DNA of 64,000 nt, taken from the NCBI RefSeq assembly GCF_004327285.1, contig NZ_QJUI01000011.1, positions 124,001-188,000 on the forward strand. Direction: 5' to 3'. The translations under genes were made by a program, and so were the position numbers. Shown here in pieces: positions 37,160 through 48,192 of the stretch; within the stretch, counting starts at the first letter, position 1; every line of letters starts with the position of its first letter. The stretch is from Phytopseudomonas daroniae. Its GTDB lineage: Bacteria; Pseudomonadota; Gammaproteobacteria; Pseudomonadales; Pseudomonadaceae. The notes under the pieces were generated by a model. The model did not search any database. It saw nothing but the letters and a program-made list of their open reading frames with translations, and was not told the DNA's origin.

Positions 37160-37771
37160 TCAGGCAGCAGACTCCAGCAGATAGGGGCGAACCACATTCA
37201 GTGCCCGCTCGACGAAGTCTTCCTTTTCGCCCACCGGCGCCACGTAGTGCAGAACCTCGGCACACGCTTGCTCGCCGGCCAGCCGCGCGATGGCCCAGGC
37301 GGCCAGGTATGGCGCGGACAGGCAGCCGCCCGCCGTCGCCAGGTTGCCACGTGCGAAGAATGGCTGGTTCAGCACGTCGACGCCCGCCTCGATCACCCAA
37401 GGCTTGCTAGTCAGATCGGTGCAGGCGGGTATCCCTTGCAACAACCCAAGCCGCGCCATGAGCAAGGCACCGGAACACTGGGCGCCGATCAGTTGCCTTC
37501 GCGGGTCAAGTTGCAGGCGTTCGAGGGTACGGGCGTCCTCGGCAATCTGGCGGGTTCTGATGCCGCTGCCAAAGAGCACCACATCCGCTTCGCGGGCGAA
37601 CTCCAGCGACTGCTGGGCCTGAACCTGCACGCCATTCATGGACATCACCTGCTCGCCAGGGCAGGTAATCTGCGCCTGCCAGCCGCGATCCCGCAGGCGG
37701 TTGAACAGCGCGCTGGCGACAAAGGAGTCGAGTTCGTTGAAACCATCGAATGTCAGTACGGCAATGCGCAT
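37160..37771 (-). CDS. DJ-1/PfpI family protein
   Basis: A 203-residue protein of the DJ-1/ThiJ/PfpI superfamily, glutamine-amidotransferase-like fold. The nucleophile-elbow Cys99 lies in GAQCSGALL, and the N-terminus starts RIAVLTFDGFNELD. Members act as glyoxalases, deglycase-like or regulatory proteins; which applies cannot be read here. There is no DNA-binding domain, so it is not a GlxA-type regulator. Confidence 0.85.
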   Translation of the reverse strand: MRIAVLTFDGFNELDSFVASALFNRLRDRGWQAQITCPGEQVMSMNGVQVQAQQSLEFAREADVVLFGSGIRTRQIAEDARTLERLQLDPRRQLIGAQCSGALLMARLGLLQGIPACTDLTSKPWVIEAGVDVLNQPFFARGNLATAGGCLSAPYLAAWAIARLAGEQACAEVLHYVAPVGEKEDFVERALNVVRPYLLESAA

Positions 37772-38089
37772 GCCCTTTCTCCCGGGAAATTAAACGCTAG
37801 GCAGAATCTACGGCCATGGGGCCTTGCGCGCTAAGCACAGAACCGGGCAATTATTCCCATACAGTGAGCTCGCCGGAGCTCAGATGCCCTGACGGTCGGC
37901 TGCTCACGTCATTGAATTTGGCGCAGGACGGTGCGCCGGTCGAAAGATGGAAACCGGAATCACCCTGACTGGAGAGAACGTCCAGATTCGCTGATATACC
38001 AGCCAGCATGAGCCGGAAAAGCGATGCTGTTCTGATGGTGCAGCAAATGCTGGCACAATACGCGCCCGGTAAAAATGAGGTGCCCCGTC
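37772..38089. other. Intergenic stretch without a recognised feature
   Basis: About 320 bases between the divergent DJ-1 and parvulin genes. No ORF with a ribosome site and no structure was found; promoters for both genes are expected but not assigned. Confidence 0.5.
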
Positions 38090-38368
38090 ATGGCAAAGGC
38101 AATGGCCCGCCACATCCTGGTCAAGACCGAAGCGGAAGCTGCTGGTCTGAAGAAACGTATCGCGGCGGGCGAGGCGTTCGATGTGCTGGCGCGCAAGCAC
38201 TCCACCTGCCCCTCTGGAAAAAAAGGCGGCGACCTGGGCGAAGTGCGCCCCGGCCAGATGGTGCGCGCCATCGACCAGGTAATCTTCAAAAAACCGCTGC
38301 GCGAAGTCCATGGCCCGATCAAGAGCCAGTTCGGCTATCACCTGGTGCAGGTGTTCTTCCGCGACTGA
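38090..38368 (+). CDS. ppiC: Parvulin-type peptidyl-prolyl cis-trans isomerase
   Basis: A 92-residue single-domain parvulin, the length of E. coli PpiC. It has the fold pattern ARHILVKTEAEAAGL, FDVLARKHSTCPSGKKGGDLG, the FKKPLREVHGPIKSQFGYHL end with the catalytic His pair. It speeds proline isomerisation in the cytoplasm. GAGG lies 9 bases before the ATG at 38090. No signal peptide. Confidence 0.93.
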   Translation: MAKAMARHILVKTEAEAAGLKKRIAAGEAFDVLARKHSTCPSGKKGGDLGEVRPGQMVRAIDQVIFKKPLREVHGPIKSQFGYHLVQVFFRD

Positions 38369-38505
38369 CGTGCTTGTCTATACATAGGTGAAAACGGTCT
38401 AGCGAAGCTGGGGTACAACCGGATGCGACGCACCTGCCAAGCTGGCAGGATGCAAGACTATTCCCATTTCAGCGCATGCCGCCCCAGACGAAAGGAGATG
38501 GAAGG

Positions 38506-39357
38506 ATGAGTTTTGGCCCCCTGGTCACCAGCGAATGGCTCGCCCGCGAGGGTGATGCCGCGGACGTGGTGCTGTTCGATGCCAGCACCTACCTGCCCAA
38601 CGAAGCGAAGAACGGCCACGAGGAATACCTCAAGGCGCACATCCCCGGCGCACGTTTCTTCGATATCGATGCCTTTTCCGATCCCGATACGCCGCTGCCC
38701 CACACCGTGCCATCCCAAGGCCGTTTCGCTCGGCTGATCGGAGCCCAGGGCGTCGACAATGCCAGCCGCGTGGTGGTTTACGACCAGAAGGGGCTGTTTT
38801 CCGCTGCCCGTGCCTGGTGGTTGTTTCGCTATTTCGGTCATGAGCGCGTTGCCGTGCTCGATGGCGGGCTGCCCAAGTGGCTGGCCGAAGGCCGCCCCAG
38901 CGAAACCGGCGAACCTGCCGCTGTCACTGAGCGTACCTTCGAGACCAATGTGCATACCCGCAGGCTCAGGGGCCTGGGTGATGTGCTCGAGGCCATCGAC
39001 CACCGCGATACCCTGATCCTCGACGCCCGCGCCGCCAATCGTTTCGACGGCAGCACCGCGGAAGCACGTCCAGGCGTTGCCTCCGGCCATATCCCAGGCA
39101 GCCACAATCTGCCCTACAGCCGATTACTGCGCAGTGACCACACCTTGCTGCCAGCCGACTCGCTGCGCGCCCTGTTCGCCGAAGCCGGTGTCGACGGCAA
39201 AAAAACCGTGATCACCAGTTGCGGCAGTGGCGTAACGGCCGCCGTATTGTTGCTGGGCCTGGAGGTCGCCGGCCTGCCCGAGGCCGCGCTGTACGACGGC
39301 TCCTGGACAGAATGGGGCGGCCGCCAGGACACGCCCAAAGCGACTGGGGTCGTTTGA
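38506..39357 (+). CDS. sseA: 3-mercaptopyruvate / thiosulfate sulfurtransferase
   Basis: A 283-residue tandem rhodanese. The C-terminal domain carries Cys239 in the loop CGSGVTA, the form typical of 3-mercaptopyruvate sulfurtransferases; the N-terminal rhodanese domain is inactive, as expected. It moves sulfur from 3-mercaptopyruvate to thiol or cyanide acceptors. AAGGAGATGGAAGG precedes the ATG at 38506. A hairpin follows the stop. Confidence 0.9.
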   Translation: MSFGPLVTSEWLAREGDAADVVLFDASTYLPNEAKNGHEEYLKAHIPGARFFDIDAFSDPDTPLPHTVPSQGRFARLIGAQGVDNASRVVVYDQKGLFSAARAWWLFRYFGHERVAVLDGGLPKWLAEGRPSETGEPAAVTERTFETNVHTRRLRGLGDVLEAIDHRDTLILDARAANRFDGSTAEARPGVASGHIPGSHNLPYSRLLRSDHTLLPADSLRALFAEAGVDGKKTVITSCGSGVTAAVLLLGLEVAGLPEAALYDGSWTEWGGRQDTPKATGVV

Positions 39358-39362
39358 TACGC

Positions 39363-39399
39363 CTGGCGCGCATGTATCCCTGAGGGAAATGTGCGCCAG
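39363..39399 (+). terminator. Hairpin after sseA
   Basis: CTGGCGCGCAT (39363-39373) pairs with ATGTGCGCCAG (39389-39399) at 10 of 11 positions. No strong T-run follows. Confidence 0.55.
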
Positions 39400-40180
39400 C
39401 CTGCTATGCGCCGTTCCAATCGTCTCGCCCGATCCTCATTTGAATGCGCTTCGCTAGCGGGTCAAAAGAGCGGCGATCATGAGTAACGCCTGCAACTCCT
39501 CTACGGCTTGGCACAACAGGGTTGAGGAACATCACGCCCGAGAGGATCAGGGCGGTACGGTGAAAGAGTGGCCTGCGCACATCCATGTGCATTCAAACAT
39601 TCGATCCTTTGCACAACCCAGGCACTGATGCGCTGGCGAATCAGTCCGGCTAAGCCACCAGACGCATCGCATTGCGTGCCTGGGAAATCTTCTCCTAGGG
39701 TGGCGTCCGGCGAAAATTAGCCAAATCAGGTGATAGTTTCTTTATAAATCAGCTCTATCCTATTGATAAAAAACGACTTACACATTGATATGAGACAGGA
39801 GAAATCGAAACCCTCAGAGAGGAAAGGAGCCGCAGTAGGTACAACTCATAGAAAGCGCAGTACTATTGCAAGACAGACACCCAGGCATGAAAACCGCCGA
39901 AAATGCTGCCAAATGATGAGAACTCCAGGAATAATCATCTTCACGTGCTCGCTCATAAGGGGGTAGGTGCCAAGTCAGTTACGAACACGCCTCACTGCTC
40001 AGACAAGATTTTCTCGAAAGATAATTAAATAACTCATATAACTACATGATATTTATAGAGTTAATATTACAAATCTCGAAACAGAATCAACATCTAGACA
40101 TCGAAAACAGCTATAACCATATCCATTCAAATTCTTTTGAAGAATAAGTCATTGCTCGTATAACCCTGATGAACAGGACT
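39400..40180. other. AT-rich non-coding region
   Basis: No gene is supported. From about 39700 to 40180 the DNA is markedly A+T-rich, unlike the flanking genes, with only short frames and no ribosome sites. It may be a remnant of acquired DNA or a binding region for MvaT/H-NS-type proteins. The promoter elements for the sulfur operon begin after it. Confidence 0.6.
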
Positions 40181-40242
40181 CGAACGAGCACGCCATGCCC
40201 TGCACCATCCGACCTTTTTCTGCATCTGTGCTGTACGCCCAT

Positions 40243-40266
40243 CAACTGTTGCCTCATCAACAGTTG
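40243..40266. promoter_or_regulatory. Upstream activator site, 24-bp palindrome
   Basis: CAACTGTTG-CCTCAT-CAACAGTTG, exact 9-bp arms with a 6-base spacer. Its centre is about 118 bp upstream of the predicted sigma54 start. A close variant with the same spacing precedes ssuA at 48062. Confidence 0.72.
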
Positions 40267-40345
40267 CACAACATTACGTTTGGCAGAGAAACACCTGACA
40301 CTTATCCAGGCGGTTCAAGGCCCCGTAATTCGTGGCAAATGATGC

Positions 40346-40361
40346 TGGTACAGCTCTTGCT
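40346..40361 (+). promoter_or_regulatory. Sigma54 promoter of the sulfonate monooxygenase operon
   Basis: TGGTACAGCTCTTGCT has the -24 GG and -12 GC at correct spacing and the TTGC core. Transcription would begin near 40373, about 150 bases before the first gene. Confidence 0.78.
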
Positions 40362-40522
40362 GTCTGCGTGCACCGCCCTGTTCACAGGGCTCTGTCACAG
40401 GACGCGTACATGATTGCTCGCCGCATCAACCCTACGATCAAGCGCAGACCGTCAACGGTCTCGCCCCATGCTCCCCGACAACAGCACCGATGCCCGGCCC
40501 GTAATGAGCGGGAGGCAGCCCT

Positions 40523-41680
40523 ATGAACGTTTTCTGGTTTCTGCCAACCCATGGCGACGGCCACTTTCTCGGTACCAGTCAGGGCGCCCGCCCGGTAAGC
40601 CTCAACTACCTCAAGCAGATCGCCCAGGCAGCCGATGGCCTCGGTTACTACGGCGTGCTGATTCCAACCGGCCGTTCCTGCGAAGACTCCTGGGTCGTGG
40701 CCTCGGCTCTGGCGCCGATGACGGAACGCCTGCGTTATCTGGTCGCCATCCGTCCGGGGATCATCTCGCCTACGGTCTCGGCGCGCATGACCGCGACCCT
40801 CGATCGCCTGTCAGGCGGGCGTCTGTTGATCAATGTCGTCACCGGCGGTGACCCTGACGAAAATCGCGGCGACGGCATTCACCTGAGCCATGCCGAGCGC
40901 TACGAAGTCACCGATGAATTCCTGCGTATCTGGCGTCGAGTCCTGCTGGGAGAAGCCGTGGATTTCGACGGCAAGCACCTGAAGGTCGATAACGCCAAAG
41001 CCCTCTATCCACCGTTGCAGCGCCCTTACCCGCCGCTGTACTTCGGTGGGTCGTCGGAGGCGGCCCATGAGCTTGCCGCCGAGCAGCTCGACGTCTACCT
41101 GACATGGGGCGAACCGCCTGCCGCGGTGGCCGAGAAAATCGCCGACGTGCGCGCCCGCGCCGCTAAACATGGTCGTACCCTTAAATTCGGTATTCGCCTG
41201 CACGTGATCGTCCGGGAAACGGCGGAAGAAGCCTGGGCAGCTGCAGATCGCTTGATCGAACACATCTCGGACGAAACCATCGAGGCTGCGCAGAAGTCAT
41301 TCGCGCGTTTCGACTCCGAAGGCCAGCGGCGCATGGCCGCCCTGCATGGTGGGCGCCGCGACAGCCTGGAAATCGCCCCCAATCTCTGGGCTGGCGTGGG
41401 CCTGGTACGCGGCGGCGCTGGCACCGCCCTGGTCGGTGACCCGCAGCAGGTGGCGGCTCGCATCAAGGAGTACGCCGACCTCGGCATCGACAGCTTCATT
41501 TTCTCGGGCTACCCCCACCTCGAGGAAGCCTACCGCTTCGCCGAGCTGGTCTTCCCTCTTCTACCCGAGCCCTATGCCAGCCTGGCCGGGCGTGGCATCA
41601 CCAATCTCACTGGCCCATTCGGCGAAATGATCGCCAACGACGTGCTGCCCAGTACCCAGACCGCGAGGAGCAACGCGTGA
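40523..41680 (+). CDS. ssuD: FMNH2-dependent alkanesulfonate monooxygenase (SsuD/MsuD type)
   Basis: A 385-residue bacterial luciferase-like flavoprotein that, with reduced FMN and oxygen, cleaves alkanesulfonates to aldehyde and sulfite. It aligns along its length with Ssu[32 protein letters not shown] (catalytic Cys), [15 protein letters not shown] and [20 protein letters not shown], with the Arg/Ser region near [12 protein letters not shown]. The C-terminus resembles SsuD more than the paralogue at 44054. It starts the operon, and its end overlaps the next gene by four bases. Whether it prefers methanesulfonate is not visible. Confidence 0.92.
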   Translation: MNVFWFLPTHGDGHFLGTSQGARPVSLNYLKQIAQAADGLGYYGVLIPTGRSCEDSWVVASALAPMTERLRYLVAIRPGIISPTVSARMTATLDRLSGGRLLINVVTGGDPDENRGDGIHLSHAERYEVTDEFLRIWRRVLLGEAVDFDGKHLKVDNAKALYPPLQRPYPPLYFGGSSEAAHELAAEQLDVYLTWGEPPAAVAEKIADVRARAAKHGRTLKFGIRLHVIVRETAEEAWAAADRLIEHISDETIEAAQKSFARFDSEGQRRMAALHGGRRDSLEIAPNLWAGVGLVRGGAGTALVGDPQQVAARIKEYADLGIDSFIFSGYPHLEEAYRFAELVFPLLPEPYASLAGRGITNLTGPFGEMIANDVLPSTQTARSNA

Positions 41681-42864
41681 GTGCCCATCAGAAAACTGCA
41701 GTTCTCAGCCCACTGCAAACCGCGCGAAAGCTGGCGGCCGGCTTTGCCGAAACCGCTGTCGAACGCGATGAAGCAGGTGGGACGCCAAAGGCCGAGCGCG
41801 ACGCCATTCGCCAGAGCGGCCTGCTTGCACTCAGCATCCCGACGCAGTTCGGTGGCGTGGGCGCCAGCTGGGCCGAGACCCTGGGGGTGGTGCGTGAGTT
41901 CGCCAAGGTCGACAGCTCCATCGCCCATGTCTTCGGCTTCCAGCACCTGATGCTGGCAACCGTGCGCCTGTTTTCCCGGCCAGAGCAATGGCAGCCCTGG
42001 TACGAGCAGACGGCCCGCAAGAACTGGTTCTGGGGTAATGCTCTGAACCCGCTGGACACCCGAACCATCGTCAAGAAGTTCGATGGCTGGCGCGAGTTCT
42101 CCGGCAAGAAGAGCTTCTGTTCGGGCGCCACCGACTCGGAGATGCTGATCGCCTCGGCCGTCGACGAGAGCGCCGGGGGCAAACTGCTGATTGCCGCAAT
42201 CCCCAGTGGCCGTACCGGCATCACCCTGCATGACGACTGGAACAACATGGGCCAGCGACAGACCGACAGCGGCAGCGCGACCTTCGAGCGGGTGCGTGTC
42301 GAGGAAGAGGAGCTGCTGCTCGACCCAGGCCCGCTGAGTACGCCATTCGCCTGCCTCAGGCCGCTGATCGCGCAACTGCACTTCTCCCACATCTTTCTCG
42401 GCATCGCCGAAGGTGCCCTGGAAGACGCACGCCACTACACCCTCAAGGAGGGTCGCCCGTGGTTCAGATCCAAGGCCCAGCACACCAGCGAGGATCCGTA
42501 CATCCTGCGCCATTACGGTGAATTCTGGGTCGGCCTGGAAGGTGTGCGCCTGCTCGTCGAACGTGCCGCAGCGCAGCTCGATGAGGCCTGGAGCAAGGAA
42601 CATGCCCTGAGCGCCGAAGAGCGCGCTCGACTGGCCATTTCCATTTCCACCGCCAAGGTGGCAGCCAGCCGTACTGGCCTGGATATCTGCAACCGCCTGT
42701 TCGAAGTCACCGGTGCTCGCGCCACCCATGCCTCGCTGCGCCTCGACAGGCACTGGCGCAACCTACGCACGCAAACCCTGCACGACCCCGTGGACTACAA
42801 GATCCAGGAACTGGGCGACTGGGCTCTCAACCAGACACGCCCCACGCCAACCTTCTACTCATAG
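41677..42864 (+). CDS. DszC/SfnB-type acyl-CoA dehydrogenase-like monooxygenase
   Basis: A 395-residue protein of the acyl-CoA dehydrogenase fold, closest in pattern to the DszC/MsuC/SfnB flavin-dependent group involved in organosulfur breakdown. Features are [40 protein letters not shown] and a C-terminal [21 protein letters not shown] segment with the conserved arginine and histidine. It probably oxidises a sulfur compound using FMNH2 rather than dehydrogenating an acyl-CoA. It overlaps the SsuD gene stop by ATGA. Confidence 0.85.
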   Translation: MSAHQKTAVLSPLQTARKLAAGFAETAVERDEAGGTPKAERDAIRQSGLLALSIPTQFGGVGASWAETLGVVREFAKVDSSIAHVFGFQHLMLATVRLFSRPEQWQPWYEQTARKNWFWGNALNPLDTRTIVKKFDGWREFSGKKSFCSGATDSEMLIASAVDESAGGKLLIAAIPSGRTGITLHDDWNNMGQRQTDSGSATFERVRVEEEELLLDPGPLSTPFACLRPLIAQLHFSHIFLGIAEGALEDARHYTLKEGRPWFRSKAQHTSEDPYILRHYGEFWVGLEGVRLLVERAAAQLDEAWSKEHALSAEERARLAISISTAKVAASRTGLDICNRLFEVTGARATHASLRLDRHWRNLRTQTLHDPVDYKIQELGDWALNQTRPTPTFYS

Positions 42865-42871
42865 GATAACC

Positions 42872-43972
<1,101 letters not shown>

Positions 43973-44053
43973 CACTCGATGCCCATGCCGAGCATGCGAT
44001 AGACGAAGGCGCGTGAATCGCCTTCCCCAACAATCGCGTAAAGGATGCACTTC

Positions 44054-45190
44054 ATGAGCCTGGACATATTCTGGTTTCTTCCCACCTCCGGCGACACCCG
44101 CTACCTGGGCCACTCCGGGAGCGGGCGCCCCGCCACCAACGCCTACATGCGGCAGATCGCCGTGGCAGCCGATCAGCTCGGTTACGATGGCCTGCTGATT
44201 CCAACCGGCGCCAGCTGTCTCGATCCCTGGGTCACGGCGGCGAGCCTGGTGCCGGTCACCCAGCGCATCAAACTGCTGGTTGCCCTGCGCACCTCGCTTG
44301 GCAACCCCACCGCCTCGGCACGCCAGGCGGCCAGCCTCGACCAGGCCAGCGGCGGCCGGCTGCTGCTCAACGTGGTGCCGGGCGGCGACGCCACCGAGCT
44401 GGAAGCGGACGGTGTGTTTCTCGATCATGATCAGCGCTACGAGGCCTCCGACGAGTTTCTCACCATCTGGCGCCAGCTGCTGCAAGGCGAAACCGTCGAC
44501 TTCGATGGCAAGTACCTCAAGGTACGCGGTGCGCAGAACTTCTTCCCGCCGGTACAGACGCCCTACCCGCCCCTGTACTTCGGCGGCTCGTCCCCTGCGG
44601 CCCACGACCTGGCAGCCAAGCATGTCGACGCCTACCTGACCTGGGGCGAGCCGCCAGCGGCAGTGGCCGAGAAGATCGCCGACGTGCGTGCCCGGGCAGC
44701 CGCCTATGGCCGCACGGTGCGCTTCGGCGTACGCCTGCATGTGATCGTGCGCGAGACCAACGACGCCGCCTGGGCGGCGGCCGACGAGTTGATCAGTCAT
44801 CTGGACGACGAGAGCATTGCCGCCGCGCAAAGCAACTACGCCAAGATGGATTCCGAAGGTCAGCGGCGCATGGCGGCACTGCATGGCGGCCAGCGCGACA
44901 AACTGGAGGTGGCGCCCAACCTGTGGGCCGGCGTTGGCCTGGTACGCGGAGGCGCCGGTACCGCGCTGGTCGGCGACCCGCAAACGGTAGCTGCACGTCT
45001 TCAGGAATATGCCGACCTGGGCGTCGACAGCTTCGTGCTCTCCGGCTACCCGCACCTGGAAGAAGCCTACCGCTTTGCCGAACTGGTGTTCCCGCTGCTG
45101 CCTGGCAAGGGCAAGGTCACCGTCGATGGCGCCTTTACCGGCGGCGCCTTCGATATCCGCGCTGGCCAGAAGAAGGAGAACGCGGCTTGA
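44054..45190 (+). CDS. Second SsuD-like FMNH2-dependent monooxygenase
   Basis: A 378-residue paralogue of the protein at 40523. It shares the luciferase-like fold with [46 protein letters not shown] and [22 protein letters not shown], but its C-terminal tail is shorter and different. The conserved Cys is kept. It probably takes another sulfonate or a wider range. The ATG at 44054 is favoured by AAGGA 8 bases ahead; another ATG is 9 bases earlier. It lies 81 bases after the activator, likely in the same transcript. Confidence 0.88.
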   Translation: MSLDIFWFLPTSGDTRYLGHSGSGRPATNAYMRQIAVAADQLGYDGLLIPTGASCLDPWVTAASLVPVTQRIKLLVALRTSLGNPTASARQAASLDQASGGRLLLNVVPGGDATELEADGVFLDHDQRYEASDEFLTIWRQLLQGETVDFDGKYLKVRGAQNFFPPVQTPYPPLYFGGSSPAAHDLAAKHVDAYLTWGEPPAAVAEKIADVRARAAAYGRTVRFGVRLHVIVRETNDAAWAAADELISHLDDESIAAAQSNYAKMDSEGQRRMAALHGGQRDKLEVAPNLWAGVGLVRGGAGTALVGDPQTVAARLQEYADLGVDSFVLSGYPHLEEAYRFAELVFPLLPGKGKVTVDGAFTGGAFDIRAGQKKENAA

Positions 45191-45216
45191 TCCTGCCCAT
45201 GGACGAGTGACACATC

Positions 45217-45252
45217 CCGGGCGGGATCTGCCAGTTGGAGAGCCCTGCCCGG
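45217..45252. terminator. Weak hairpin between convergent sulfur genes
   Basis: CCGGGC (45217-45222) pairs with GCCCGG (45247-45252) across a 24-base loop. There is no T-run, so this is a tentative end for the two convergent operons. Confidence 0.35.
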
Positions 45253-45277
45253 AATCATCATTCACCAGACACGATAC

Positions 45278-45997
45278 TCAGATCGCATGGGCCAGGTGCA
45301 GCTCGGTCAGCGCTTCGGCTTTCAGCCGCGACAGTTCACCATCGCGTCGGTCTCGGGGACGCGACAGGTTGACGATGAGTTCCTGACGGATGCCGCTGGG
45401 GCGACTGCCCATCACCAGCACCCGGTCACTGAGATACAGCGCCTCGTCCACGTCGTGGGTCACCACCAGCAGGGCGATGGCATGGTGCTTGGCAAGCTCG
45501 AGGAGCAGATCCTGTAGTTTCATGCGGGTGAAGGCATCCACCGCGCTGAAGGGTTCGTCGAGCAGCAACACCCGCGGCCGCGAATAGAGCCCGCGGGCCA
45601 GGGCCACGCGCTGCGCCATACCGCCGGAGAGCTCCTTGGGCAGCGCCTTGGCGAAACCATCCAGCCCCACTTCGGCGATCAGTTGCGCCACTCGCTCACG
45701 GTCGTAGTCGCGGTCGTCGGCAAAACCGATGTTCTGCTCCACCGTGAGCCAGGGCATCAGCCGCGGCTCCTGAAACACGAAAGAGACGTCGCCGCCCTGC
45801 TCACCGAGCTGCACGCGGCCATTGAACTCACGTTCCAGCCCCGCGACGATACGCAGCAAGGTGCTCTTGCCGCAGCCACTGGGGCCCAGCAGGCTGACGA
45901 TCTCCCGCTCGCCCAGGGACAGACCGACGTTCTGCAGTACGGTCACGCCAGCGAAACTCTTGCGCTCCACGCGTATATCCAGCAATGACGCAGCCAT
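45278..45997 (-). CDS. ssuB: Aliphatic sulfonate ABC transporter ATPase
   Basis: A 239-residue ABC ATPase of the nitrate/taurine/sulfonate family. Walker A is GPSGCGKST, the signature is LSGGMAQRVALARGL, and Walker B is VLLLDEPFSAVD; the Q-loop is VFQEPRLM. It powers sulfonate uptake. A full AAGGAGG site lies 6 bases before the ATG at 45997, embedded in the end of the permease gene. It is last in ssuA-ssuC-ssuB. Confidence 0.92.
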   Translation of the reverse strand: MAASLLDIRVERKSFAGVTVLQNVGLSLGEREIVSLLGPSGCGKSTLLRIVAGLEREFNGRVQLGEQGGDVSFVFQEPRLMPWLTVEQNIGFADDRDYDRERVAQLIAEVGLDGFAKALPKELSGGMAQRVALARGLYSRPRVLLLDEPFSAVDAFTRMKLQDLLLELAKHHAIALLVVTHDVDEALYLSDRVLVMGSRPSGIRQELIVNLSRPRDRRDGELSRLKAEALTELHLAHAI

Positions 45998-45998
45998 C

Positions 45999-46832
45999 TC
46001 AAACCTCCTTGCCGTTGAATGCGTCACGCCAGCCCAGCAGACGCTGCTCCAGCTTGGCCAACAGGCCGTCGCTGAGCTTGCCGAGCAGTGCCAGGACGAT
46101 GATCGAGGCCAGGACGATATCCGGCCGCGAGGTTTCCCGGCCGTCGGTGAGCAGGTAGCCGAGCCCCCTCGTGGCGGCGATCAGTTCGGCGGCGACCAGG
46201 AACATCCAGGCCAGGCTGAGTCCGCTGCGCAAGCCAGTCATCAGACCGGGCAACGCCGCCGGCAAGAGGATGCGCCAGACCAGGCGACGCGAACTGAAGC
46301 CATACATCTGGCCCACCTCGACCAGCTTGCGATCGATGTTACGGATGGCCGCGACGCCGTTGACGTAAACCGGAAAGAAGGCACCGATGGCGATAAGAAC
46401 GACCTTGGAGGTCTCGTCGATGCCCAGCCAGAGCAACAGCAGCGGCACCCAGGCCAGGCTGGGAATCGCCCGCAGCCCGGCGAAAGTGGGCTCCAGATAG
46501 GCTTCAGCCTCACGGCTCAGGCCAACCCAGGCGGCCACCAGCAAGGCCAGCCCGGCGCCGATGGCGAAACCGGCGAACACCCGCGCCAGGCTGGCGCCGA
46601 TATGCCCCCACAGCGGCCCTTCGGCCAGCTCGTGCAGGGTCAGCACGATCTCGCTGGGCGCCGGCATCTGATAGGACGGAATCCAGCCGATGCGCACCAC
46701 GATTTCCAGAAACACGATCAGCAGCAGCGGGATGACCAATCCCTTGGCGCGCCGACGCCAGGCACTGGCATCGAACCCCGGTTTCCATGGGGAACGGCGC
46801 AAAGCCGGCAGCGACTTGCTCTTGATTGTCAT
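45999..46832 (-). CDS. ssuC: Aliphatic sulfonate ABC transporter permease
   Basis: A 277-residue inner-membrane permease of the SsuC/TauC type, six membrane segments from about residue 30. The EAA loop that contacts the ATPase is seen near the middle to late part (GLRAIPSLAWVPLLLLWLG, EVGQMYGFSSRRLVWRILLPAALPGLMTGLR). GGAG precedes the ATG at 46832. It starts 76 bases after ssuA ends. Confidence 0.92.
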   Translation of the reverse strand: MTIKSKSLPALRRSPWKPGFDASAWRRRAKGLVIPLLLIVFLEIVVRIGWIPSYQMPAPSEIVLTLHELAEGPLWGHIGASLARVFAGFAIGAGLALLVAAWVGLSREAEAYLEPTFAGLRAIPSLAWVPLLLLWLGIDETSKVVLIAIGAFFPVYVNGVAAIRNIDRKLVEVGQMYGFSSRRLVWRILLPAALPGLMTGLRSGLSLAWMFLVAAELIAATRGLGYLLTDGRETSRPDIVLASIIVLALLGKLSDGLLAKLEQRLLGWRDAFNGKEV

Positions 46833-46907
46833 GAAAGGCTCCGATTGTTGAAGCGACGTGAACATAGCGCTGCCGCAGCGAATGGCGGCAAGCGCTGCAC
46901 TCACGCC

Positions 46908-47897
46908 TTATTTGGCGGCGATGGCCTGCTTGCCGAACGCTGGCTCGATCAGTGCGTCCACCACGGCGTTCACGTCAGTACCACGGCGTACCAGTTGCTC
47001 TTCGAGCAGGATGGGTGCGGCAGCCTTGAGCGCTGCGACATGTTCAGAGCCGGGCTGGGCGTTGCTGAAGTCGGTGCGCTGCAGTTGCAGCTTGGCCACT
47101 TCCAGCGGCAGCTTGGCTTCTTCGGAGAGAATCTTGGCGAGCTCTTCGGGATTGGCGCGGGCCCATTCGCGCGCCTTTTCGTAGGCTGCCAGCACCTTGT
47201 CGATGGCCTGCGGATGCTCCTTGGCGAACTTCTCGGTAACGCTCACCACGCCGTAGCTGTTGAAGTCGAGATTGCGATAGAGAATGCGCGAGCCGGCCTG
47301 CAACTGGCTGGCGGCGAGCAGCGGGTCGAGACCGGCCCAGGCATCGACGTCACCCTTTTCCAGGGAGGTGCGGCCATCCGGATGCTGCAGGTGCACCAGC
47401 TCCACATCGTTCTTGTCGAGGCCGACCGTGGCCAGGCTGCGCAGGGTGAACAGGAAGGGATCGGTGCCTTTGGTGGCAGCGATCTTCTTGCCTTTCAGAT
47501 CCTGCAGGGTCTTGATCGGCGAGTCCTTGCCCACCACCAGTGCCGTCCACTCCGGGCGGCTGGCGACGTAAACGGTCTTGATCGGGCTGCCATTGGCACG
47601 GCTCAGCACTGCGGCCAATCCTGCGGTGGATCCGAAATCCACACCGCCGCTGTTGAGGTATTCGAGGGAGCGGTTGCTGCCCTGGCTGAACACCCAGCTC
47701 ACCTTGGTATCGGGGCCTACGCTCTCCTCCAGCCAGCCAAAGCGCTTGAGCACCAGGCTGGTCGGTGAGTAATAGGCGTAGTCGAGCTTCAGCTCCTTGG
47801 GCAGATCGGCCGCCTGAAGCGGAGCAGACAGGGTGAAGGCGGTAGCGGCTAAAGCCAGCAGCCGTACGAACGAATTGGCGACGCGGGATTGGCGCAT
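46908..47897 (-). CDS. ssuA: Aliphatic sulfonate-binding protein
   Basis: A 329-residue periplasmic protein with a Sec signal peptide (to about residue 29, APLQA). The mature part is a type II binding protein of the SsuA/NrtA family: KLDYAYYSPTSLVLKRFGWLEE, SGGVDFGSTAGLAAVLSRANGS, GKKIAATKGTDPFLF and DVDAWAGLDPLLAA. It hands alkanesulfonates to the SsuC/SsuB transporter. CAGGAG precedes the ATG at 47897. The sigma54 promoter about 80 bases upstream puts it under the SfnR-type activator. Confidence 0.92.
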   Translation of the reverse strand: MRQSRVANSFVRLLALAATAFTLSAPLQAADLPKELKLDYAYYSPTSLVLKRFGWLEESVGPDTKVSWVFSQGSNRSLEYLNSGGVDFGSTAGLAAVLSRANGSPIKTVYVASRPEWTALVVGKDSPIKTLQDLKGKKIAATKGTDPFLFTLRSLATVGLDKNDVELVHLQHPDGRTSLEKGDVDAWAGLDPLLAASQLQAGSRILYRNLDFNSYGVVSVTEKFAKEHPQAIDKVLAAYEKAREWARANPEELAKILSEEAKLPLEVAKLQLQRTDFSNAQPGSEHVAALKAAAPILLEEQLVRRGTDVNAVVDALIEPAFGKQAIAAK

Positions 47898-47978
47898 GGA
47901 ATGCTCCTGACAGGAAATGACGCGGCATTTTTCGATCTGGCACGACACTCAGATCGACTCCGCGATTACCTGTGGCTT

Positions 47979-47994
47979 TGCAGCACTCATGCCA
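47979..47994 (-). promoter_or_regulatory. Sigma54 promoter of ssuA-ssuC-ssuB
   Basis: On the minus strand, TGGCATGAGTGCTGCA has the invariant GG and GC ten bases apart. Transcription would start near 47968, about 70 bases before ssuA. Confidence 0.75.
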
Positions 47995-48061
47995 GCGCCC
48001 GCAGCCCGATTCACGAGGGCTTTAGCGCGCTCACCTGCCACCCCACAGGCAAACTGCACAT

Positions 48062-48085
48062 CCACTGTTGCTGGACAAACAATTG
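48062..48085. promoter_or_regulatory. Second copy of the 24-bp sulfur activator site
   Basis: CCACTGTTG-CTGGAC-AAACAATTG matches the 40243 palindrome at 8 and 7 of 9 arm positions with an identical 6-base spacer. The centre is about 105 bp upstream of the predicted ssuA start. Confidence 0.68.
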
Positions 48086-48192
48086 AAGGCTGAAATTGCC
48101 ACGACGCCCAGCTCAGGCGACAGGGCGATGGCATTTGGCAGTTGTCAAAATGCTCGACTAGAGTCAGACGACATCACCGAGGAACCAACGGA

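Noticed and set aside
39404..39592. Short minus-strand frame after sseA
   Set aside because: It has one hydrophobic stretch but no ribosome site or known family; not supported as a gene.
39763..39966. Small open frame in the AT-rich region
   Set aside because: Lysine/arginine-rich composition, no ribosome site and no similarity that I recognise; likely chance.
47930..47960. Plus-strand TGGCACGACACTCAG considered as a sigma54 promoter
   Set aside because: It has the -24 element but no GC at the -12 position, and points away from ssuA.
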